A stretch of 18,805 nt of DNA. Origin: an uncultured Lachnospiraceae bacterium. Lineage in GTDB: Bacteria; Bacillota; Clostridia; Lachnospirales; Lachnospiraceae. Location: assembly GCA_910588755.1 (NCBI GenBank), contig CAJUQZ010000018.1, positions 21,966 to 40,770 of the forward strand, written 5' to 3'. The notes under the pieces are model-generated. The model saw only the letters and a program-made list of their open reading frames with translations, was not told the DNA's origin and did no database searches. Both the position numbers and the translations under genes were made by a program. The stretch's first letter is position 1. Each line of letters opens with the position of its first letter. This document shows positions 14,309 to 18,805 of the stretch, one piece after another.

Positions 14309-14941
14309 TCAGCTCCTCCGCACTGGATGACGAATCACTGTCTTCAATCTTTCCGGCGCCGTGCGTCTCGCATCACTCAGATAGATTTCATGATGCAGCC
14401 TCTCGTCACTGATATCGAGCTGATATCCCTGTTCCGTCATAAAATCATGCATCAGCCTGACAGTTTTCGGCTCATCGTCATAAGGACCGATATGCATACA
14501 CTGCACACACAGTCCTTCCTGATACGTCCAAAATTTTACCCCGGAAAAATCCTCCTGCTTCTTCGCCTCCGCCTCCCCGACTGCCCAGTCAAAATCGTCC
14601 TTTGTCACAAAATCCGGCAGTCTGATCACTGATAAAAACTCAAACGTTTCCTTATGCGCGTAATCGATTCCCCGAACGCCCTCCTGCCACCAGAATCCCT
14701 CCAGCGGCGGAACCACATAATCAAAATATCCCTCGATCTGATGGCTGCCCTTCTTGCTCATCTTGATCGTAAAGGCAATCGCATATAGCATTCCGATCGA
14801 TCTCTTGTACTCGCCGCCCTCGATGTTGGGATCGCCTTTTCCGCGGACTGCGATATAGTTCATCGCCGGCACTTCAACGATGCCTGGCTTGTCCTTTGGC
14901 AGATAAAATTCCCTGTACTCCTTCTTGTAATCAAATGCCAT
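14309..14941 (-). CDS. GyrI-like small-molecule-binding protein
   Basis: A 210-residue stand-alone GyrI-like (SOUL/SHS2-fold) protein. The N-terminal KPGIVEVPAMNYIAVRGKGD (28-47) is highly typical, as are PPLEGFWW and the late CMHIGPYDDEPKT. Relatives bind hydrophobic or cationic small molecules, and some have been reported to hydrolyse cyclopropanoid toxins, so a drug-binding or detoxifying role is possible. The start at 14941 follows GGAGGAGGAAAG. It is 53 bp downstream of a truncated WYL regulator on the same strand. WYL/DeoR-like regulators often sit next to GyrI-like genes and may control them, in which case this gene may now be deregulated. Confidence 0.9.
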   Translation of the reverse strand: MAFDYKKEYREFYLPKDKPGIVEVPAMNYIAVRGKGDPNIEGGEYKRSIGMLYAIAFTIKMSKKGSHQIEGYFDYVVPPLEGFWWQEGVRGIDYAHKETFEFLSVIRLPDFVTKDDFDWAVGEAEAKKQEDFSGVKFWTYQEGLCVQCMHIGPYDDEPKTVRLMHDFMTEQGYQLDISDERLHHEIYLSDARRTAPERLKTVIRHPVRRS

Positions 14942-14994
14942 CTCTTTCCTCCTCCATGCAGATTTCTTTTGCATTGTTTTTCATTCACCAAATT

Positions 14995-15432
14995 TCATTC
15001 ATAATTTTTTATCATGCGGCTGATCTGCTCCCGCAGTTCGGCACGGATTTCTTCCGGCTCCAGCAGACACACTTGATCGCGAAAAGACAGCATCCATGTA
15101 ATCAGGCGCTCCTGATCCGTATAATCCTCCTGAAACAACAGTCTCCCGTCGTCCTGCACCGTAAAACATCCGGGGCCAAACTCCTCGACCAGCCTCCACT
15201 TACACGCTGGTTCAAATAGCGCTTTCACGGCAATGCCGCCGGGAGAGATCTGCTCCCTGCCCAAATTCAGCATCGGTGCCTGCCTTTTTGAAAACGTATT
15301 TTCCGGAATCTGTACCTGATCCATGCGGTTTAACTTAAACAGCCGGAAATCCACACGCTCCTTACACCATGCCCACAGATACCAGCTCGACCATCGAAAA
15401 ACCAGATAGTATGGTTCGACATGCCCTGACTC
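14995..15432 (-). pseudogene. 5'-truncated HTH-WYL transcriptional regulator
   Basis: The frame holds the WYL sensor core VEPYYLVFRWSSWYLWAWC, then KERVDFRLFKLNRM and the C-terminal WCX-like region ending at 14995. The helix-turn-helix and linker expected upstream (roughly 130-150 residues in YafY-type proteins) are absent: the frame hits a TGA at 15433 and the next sequence belongs to a different membrane-protein gene. No start codon with a ribosome site precedes the WYL core. It is therefore a remnant left by deletion or insertion. The neighbouring GyrI-like gene was probably its partner. Confidence 0.78.
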
Positions 15433-15447
15433 TCATCTTTCCGTCGC

Positions 15448-16164
15448 CTACTCGCTCAAAAACAGCTCGTACAGTGGATAGACAAACAGAAAAAATGACA
15501 CAGATGTCATTTTTACCGCATGAAACAGATATGCTTTTTTTGCAATCCCGCTATTTTTTATCCTGCATTTCAACCGTTTTTGATACTGGTATATTGCAGC
15601 CGCCACAACTACCAAAAATGCTATCCCATGCTCCAGCACATACCGATCCCGGACGATTCCCTGCAATAACCCTGACGCCAGCGAAAAGCTGCTAAATGAC
15701 CTCATAATATACGCGACATTGAACGCAAGAGTTATCCCGATCAGAATGTATCCAAAATAGAGCTCCTTATCAGGAACCCTTTCATAAACCAGCTGTATGA
15801 TCCTCATGCAGAATAACAGAATTGTCAGCATAACCTGCCAGGAAACGATAAAGCGCACCACCTCCCTGCCATCAGACAGATAAAGGATCACGTCAAGCAC
15901 AATTCTGCCAATCCATATACACACAACACATTTCAAAAAATGAAAAGGCTTCCCCTTCCCGGAACGGCTGATGCCCCAGAACAGGACTGCCGGAACAGCA
16001 GACAGCACAACTGTCTCCTTAAATACTTCATGGTTGCTGCTCACCGATAACAATATGATTTCCACAAAAAATGCAATCACTCCCGCAATTATCCATAAAA
16101 AATATTTTGTCCTGCTTCCTTTTAAAACCACCCAAATTCTGTCCAACAGCTTTGCTCCTTCCAT
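15448..16164 (-). CDS. multi-pass membrane protein of unknown function
   Basis: A 238-residue protein with about seven hydrophobic helices, among them YFLWIIAGVIAFFVEIILL, FLKCVVCIWIGRIVLDVILY, FIVSWQVMLTILLFCMRII, LYFGYILIGITLAFNVAYIM and SVSFFLFVYPLYELFL. No family motif is recognised. The ATG at 16164 has only a weak ribosome site; a TTG at 16146 follows GAAGGAG with better spacing, so the protein may be six residues shorter. A TATAAT at 16273-16278 (minus strand) in the very AT-rich gap 16165-16337 is a plausible -10. The gene ends 16 bp before the truncated WYL frame, so its 3' end or the intervening DNA marks the breakpoint. Confidence 0.72.
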   Translation of the reverse strand: MEGAKLLDRIWVVLKGSRTKYFLWIIAGVIAFFVEIILLSVSSNHEVFKETVVLSAVPAVLFWGISRSGKGKPFHFLKCVVCIWIGRIVLDVILYLSDGREVVRFIVSWQVMLTILLFCMRIIQLVYERVPDKELYFGYILIGITLAFNVAYIMRSFSSFSLASGLLQGIVRDRYVLEHGIAFLVVVAAAIYQYQKRLKCRIKNSGIAKKAYLFHAVKMTSVSFFLFVYPLYELFLSE

Positions 16165-16337
16165 TTTCTGACCGCTTTGCTGATCATGCTGATCACCTTA
16201 TGCTTTTTATTCAAAACATTTTCAATTTTAGATTCTGTAAACATTTACGTATTTTTTATAACTTTTTTATTTATTATAGTAGCACATATTTAGTAACAGT
16301 ACAATATTGAAATTATTTTGTTGGGTTCCATTCATAT

Positions 16338-16802
16338 TTAAATAAAAAGCGTATAATCAGTCCCTTTATGCGCTTTATACTCGATATCCGAATAAAAATA
16401 ATCCGCGGAGTCATCAAACATTTTTCGAAGTGAAACCTTGGTCATTTCAGTACAGTCGCTCCGTGTCAAGGCATCTGATATTTCACAGAACAAGACCTCG
16501 CTGTTTTCGTTTTGGTCACTTGTGGGAATGCCGTCGATATAGTCCATCTCCAATAATAGATACCAGGTTTTTCTGTCACAGCGAATCCCCACCATGCGTT
16601 TCACCTCCGCTGTAATACCCGTTTCTTCATAAACTTCCCGTGCAGCTGCTTCCTCCGGCAGTTCATTTTCATGGCAGAATCCACCGGGAATCAGCAGTTT
16701 CCCCTTTGCACCGCCATATGTATGCCTAACAAGCAGGACCTGATTCTTCCTTTTTACAATACAGCCCACTGAAAAACAATACTTATCATTCGTCATATTC
16801 AT
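16338..16802 (-). CDS. Nudix hydrolase
   Basis: A 154-residue Nudix-fold pyrophosphohydrolase with an intact Nudix box: GFCHENE, seven residues, then REVYEETGI, matching Gx5Ex7REUxEExGU. It would hydrolyse a nucleoside diphosphate linked to another moiety, with divalent metal bound by the REVYEE glutamates. The N-terminal strand FSVGCIVKRKNQVLLVRHTY is typical. The substrate cannot be deduced. The start at 16802 follows AAAGGAAG. It is the third gene in a same-strand row after the methyltransferase and HAD genes, with a 52-bp gap. Confidence 0.92.
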   Translation of the reverse strand: MNMTNDKYCFSVGCIVKRKNQVLLVRHTYGGAKGKLLIPGGFCHENELPEEAAAREVYEETGITAEVKRMVGIRCDRKTWYLLLEMDYIDGIPTSDQNENSEVLFCEISDALTRSDCTEMTKVSLRKMFDDSADYFYSDIEYKAHKGTDYTLFI

Positions 16803-16854
16803 GCTTCCTTTCCTGTCAATCTGATATTAAAAAACTGTACCTGTACAACTTCTA

Positions 16855-17538
16855 TTATTTTTTCCGCTCAACCATATTTCTCAGCAGACTGTCCAGTTCA
16901 TGAAAATTATTTACCATATTCACCGCATAAACCTCATGATCCCTGTTAAACAAAACCGTTTTAATTCCGGCCTCTTTTGCCGCATTCAGGTTGTGCACGC
17001 TGTTATCGACAAAGACCCACTCCTGCGGCGTACAATATATTCCCTGCGAAATAGCTTGCAGATGCCTGATTGTATAGGCAAAAATCCTGTTTTCAGGCTT
17101 GCGCATATGGATTTTCCCGCTGATAATACACTCTTTAAAATATTTTTGAAGTCCATGCAATTCCAACAAATATGTACTCCACTCTTTCACGTCATTTGAC
17201 AGCAGGACAAAGTCATACTGCCTGTAATTGCGCTCGGCAAACCACAAGAACTCCTGATCGAATGTCAGAAAATTTGTCAGATAATCGCGCATGGTTTCCG
17301 CCGGGTTCGGGTATCCTAACCGCGAAAGAAATTCATCAGAACTCAAATCTCCATTTCCGGCTTTTGTAAATAAACCTTCCTCACGGAAAGCTCTTGTAAG
17401 TCTGTCATGTTCATTCCTGTCAAAATGCTCAAATGTGTATGGAATAAAATATCCCTTACTTTCCTTTATGATTACACCATACATATCAAGCAGAAGGATT
17501 CGTCTTTTTTCCGGTCTTTCTCCCGACCTTTTTCCCAT
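16855..17538 (-). CDS. HAD-superfamily hydrolase, haloacid-dehalogenase-like subgroup
   Basis: A 227-residue HAD protein with all four motifs: I, LLLDMYGVI (nucleophile Asp18); II, VLLSND (Ser114); III, RKPENRIF (Lys147); IV, EWVFVDNSVHN (Asp178). The second acidic residue of the usual phosphatase DxD motif is Tyr (DMY), as in dehalogenases and some epoxide-hydrolase-like HADs. Phosphatase activity is therefore uncertain. A helical cap lies at about 30-100. The start at 17538 is 53 bp inside the end of the methyltransferase gene, and no other start gives the motif I strand. Overlap with the methyltransferase indicates co-expression. Confidence 0.88.
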   Translation of the reverse strand: MGKRSGERPEKRRILLLDMYGVIIKESKGYFIPYTFEHFDRNEHDRLTRAFREEGLFTKAGNGDLSSDEFLSRLGYPNPAETMRDYLTNFLTFDQEFLWFAERNYRQYDFVLLSNDVKEWSTYLLELHGLQKYFKECIISGKIHMRKPENRIFAYTIRHLQAISQGIYCTPQEWVFVDNSVHNLNAAKEAGIKTVLFNRDHEVYAVNMVNNFHELDSLLRNMVERKK

Positions 17539-18517
17539 AAGAAATCATGTTTCCTTTCACAAACGTGTATCCCGCCCCCGGATTCCCCGCAAAAAACTCC
17601 GCAATTTCCATATTTCGGCTGCAATACGCTTCGGCTTCTTTGCGGGATAAGCCATGTGTTAATAAATGAAGAATCAGCCTTTCCTTTTGCTCGCCACAAA
17701 TGCCGGAAGTCCAATCGTTATAGGCGATAAAATCATTTTTTGTCTCCTCGTAATGCGCAGACTGTGTCGTAATAAACTCTACCTTATCGTTCATTCTCAC
17801 GTCAACATCCACAAGCCCCAGCTTCTGCATCATATGGGCCGTCCGGATTGCCACCGCATAATCACGCCCCTGCATCGCAAGTTCAGTACGCCACTTTTTT
17901 TCCAGACCTTCATGCCTGCATAACGCCTGATAATCCATGCCATCAATATAAAGTCCACAGCACTCAAATTCCCGGTTCGCATCTATGCACACGACATATC
18001 CATCCGGTTTTACAAACTGAATCATCTTCTGCAGAAAAGCGTACGGATTGTCCAAATGCCTGAGAACGGCCTGGCACACTACAAAATCATACTGGTTTTC
18101 GGCGCAATATTGAAATACATTTTCACAGAGAAACTCCGCCTCCAATTTCTGACGTTCAAAAAGAGCCTTTCCCTTTTCGATTAAATCCTCCGCAAAATCA
18201 ATTCCTGTATATGTGCTTCCATCCGGCAGACAGGGAAGCAGCAGCAGCCCCAAAAATCCATATCCACAGCCGCAGTCCAACACAGAAACCGGCCGATCAA
18301 TCTTCCAGACCTGTGAAATAAGAAAGCGCGTATAGTCATCGTTCCAGTAACTCTTTCGCGTCCTTAAAAGGTATTCCAGCTTCTGGTTCCAAAACTCTTT
18401 TGTTGCTGTTTTTTCCGGAATATAGGTCTCACAGTCAAGCGGTTTTAAACCTAACAGCTGATCGGTTGATACTTTGAAATAATCGGCCAGCAATGGAAGC
18501 ATGGTGATATCCGGCAT
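17486..18517 (-). CDS. SAM-dependent methyltransferase with a truncated N-terminal Xre HTH
   Basis: A 343-residue class I methyltransferase. The SAM-binding core is clear: motif I VLDCGCGYGFLG (79-90), GID (105-107), and DFVVCQAVLRHLDNP (144-158). The target is unknown; the C-terminal half (about 180-343) is unrecognised. Residues 1-23 (MPDITMLPLLADYFKVSTDQ, then LLG) are the last third of an Xre/HTH_3 domain. In frame upstream, ETGVS extends the homology to 18532, and then it stops at LR and a TAA at 18539. The first helices of the HTH are missing. The ATG at 18517 has GGGAG five bases upstream, so the enzyme may still be made without DNA binding. The break adjoins a serine recombinase, so disruption by an integrative element is the likely cause. 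Confidence 0.85.
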   Translation of the reverse strand: MPDITMLPLLADYFKVSTDQLLGLKPLDCETYIPEKTATKEFWNQKLEYLLRTRKSYWNDDYTRFLISQVWKIDRPVSVLDCGCGYGFLGLLLLPCLPDGSTYTGIDFAEDLIEKGKALFERQKLEAEFLCENVFQYCAENQYDFVVCQAVLRHLDNPYAFLQKMIQFVKPDGYVVCIDANREFECCGLYIDGMDYQALCRHEGLEKKWRTELAMQGRDYAVAIRTAHMMQKLGLVDVDVRMNDKVEFITTQSAHYEETKNDFIAYNDWTSGICGEQKERLILHLLTHGLSRKEAEAYCSRNMEIAEFFAGNPGAGYTFVKGNMISYGKKVGRKTGKKTNPSA

Positions 18518-18529
18518 ACTGACTCCCGT

Positions 18530-18568
18530 TTCCCTTAATTAAAGATATTGTTGGGTAAAAAAGAAAGG
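18530..18568. other. probable integrative-element end / attachment junction
   Basis: This short interval separates the point where Xre-HTH homology ends (codon at 18530-18532) from the stop of the serine recombinase gene. Large serine recombinase genes usually lie at the very end of their element next to the att site. The recombinase end and the cut host gene together place an element boundary here. The crossover cannot be fixed without the other end. Confidence 0.55.
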
Positions 18569-18805
18569 TCAGTCGATTTTGCCGATGAAGCGGTAGTAGA
18601 TTTCTACTTCCTGCTCACGACTTCCGTCCTCGCCCTTGACAGCTTCGTGGACGGTTATTTTTTCAATTAGAGTGTTCAGAAGTTCGGCGGTCAGCTCCAC
18701 AGGGTTGACATACTGTTTCATTAGGGCAATCCACTTTTCAGCATCCGCTGCGGTCTGTACGGCGGCTTCCATCGTTTCGTGAAGCTGTCTTATTTTTGTT
18801 TCAAG
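18569..18805 (-). CDS. large serine site-specific recombinase, C-terminal end (partial)
   Basis: Only the last 78 residues are in the window; the frame is open to the right edge. The sequence VNPVELTAELLNTLIEKITV, then HEAVKGEDGSREQEVEIYYR and FIGKID resembles the C-terminal DUF4368-type end of TnpX/Tn4451-like resolvase-family recombinases that move conjugative and mobilisable elements of clostridia. A coiled-coil segment (LETKIRQLHETMEAA) precedes it. The catalytic serine domain would lie beyond 18805. The end at 18569 faces the truncated Xre-methyltransferase gene, so the rest of the element should extend to the right. Confidence 0.8.
   Translation of the reverse strand, partial: LETKIRQLHETMEAAVQTAADAEKWIALMKQYVNPVELTAELLNTLIEKITVHEAVKGEDGSREQEVEIYYRFIGKID

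Noticed and set aside
16148..16190. short frame beginning MISKAVRKWKEQ before the membrane protein
   Set aside because: It has an AAGGTG upstream but ends after about 22 codons, is out of frame with the membrane protein, and has no recognisable feature; a leader peptide is possible but unsupported.
1..18805. CRISPR arrays, tRNA or rRNA genes
   Set aside because: No regularly spaced repeat array was seen, and no cloverleaf or rRNA sequence was noticed on either strand; the repeats found are pairs with other explanations.

Overview
The window looks like a chromosomal segment of a gut- or rumen-type clostridial Firmicute, most likely Lachnospiraceae-like. The evidence is mid-range base composition, strong AGGAGG-type ribosome binding sites, TTGACA/TATAAT promoters, a Gram-positive PerR-type regulator, and several plant-fibre glycosidases close together. 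The taxonomic call is inference. Almost everything is on the minus strand. The exceptions are an AraC-type regulator (7007-7825) and a small secreted repeat protein (9295-9690).

Layout, left to right. (1) 1-3224: a xylan unit, with a cytoplasmic GH39 beta-xylosidase and, translationally coupled downstream, an exported GH43 lipoprotein that runs off the left edge, under a good promoter at 3196-3224. (2) 3384-5392: a PerR-like peroxide regulator with a Per-box-like operator, overlapping by 4 bp a soluble chemoreceptor with a CZB zinc domain; a nested inverted repeat follows it. (3) 5409-5774: two perfect 12-bp hairpins and a 73-aa protein resembling RiPP leader peptides. (4) 5886-6831: a NADAR (DarT1-antitoxin-type) protein and an unknown 94-aa partner, with no DarT toxin in sight. 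They are separated from the divergent AraC gene by two near-identical 32-bp direct repeats. (5) 7841-8971: a GH8 enzyme of the reducing-end exo-oligoxylanase type. (6) 9295-9690: a secreted protein with four acidic DxDxDG repeats.

(7) 9781-14288: a minus-strand cluster, probably transcribed from a promoter at 14261-14288. It contains a frameshifted DisA_N-like gene, a 103-aa unknown, a NodB-fold deacetylase, a NifX-like metal protein, a 34-aa membrane peptide, a rhodanese lipoprotein and a GH29 fucosidase. The NifX, 34-aa and rhodanese genes are joined by two successive 4-bp ATGA overlaps. A 58-bp tandem duplication lies at the end of the DisA_N-like gene. (8) 14309-16164: a GyrI-like protein, a WYL regulator missing its 5' half, and a 7-TM membrane protein next to the break. 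(9) 16338-18805: a Nudix hydrolase, a dehalogenase-type HAD protein, and a methyltransferase whose N-terminal Xre HTH is cut in half. Directly upstream is the C-terminal end of a large serine recombinase, so the right edge is probably the end of an integrative element inserted into the HTH-methyltransferase gene.

How the parts fit together: the exported GH43 would trim arabinoxylan outside the cell, and GH8 and GH39 would finish imported xylo-oligosaccharides in the cytoplasm. The AraC gene beside GH8 is a candidate regulator. The other modules look like accessory stress, defence and signalling cargo, several of them damaged, as expected beside a mobile element.
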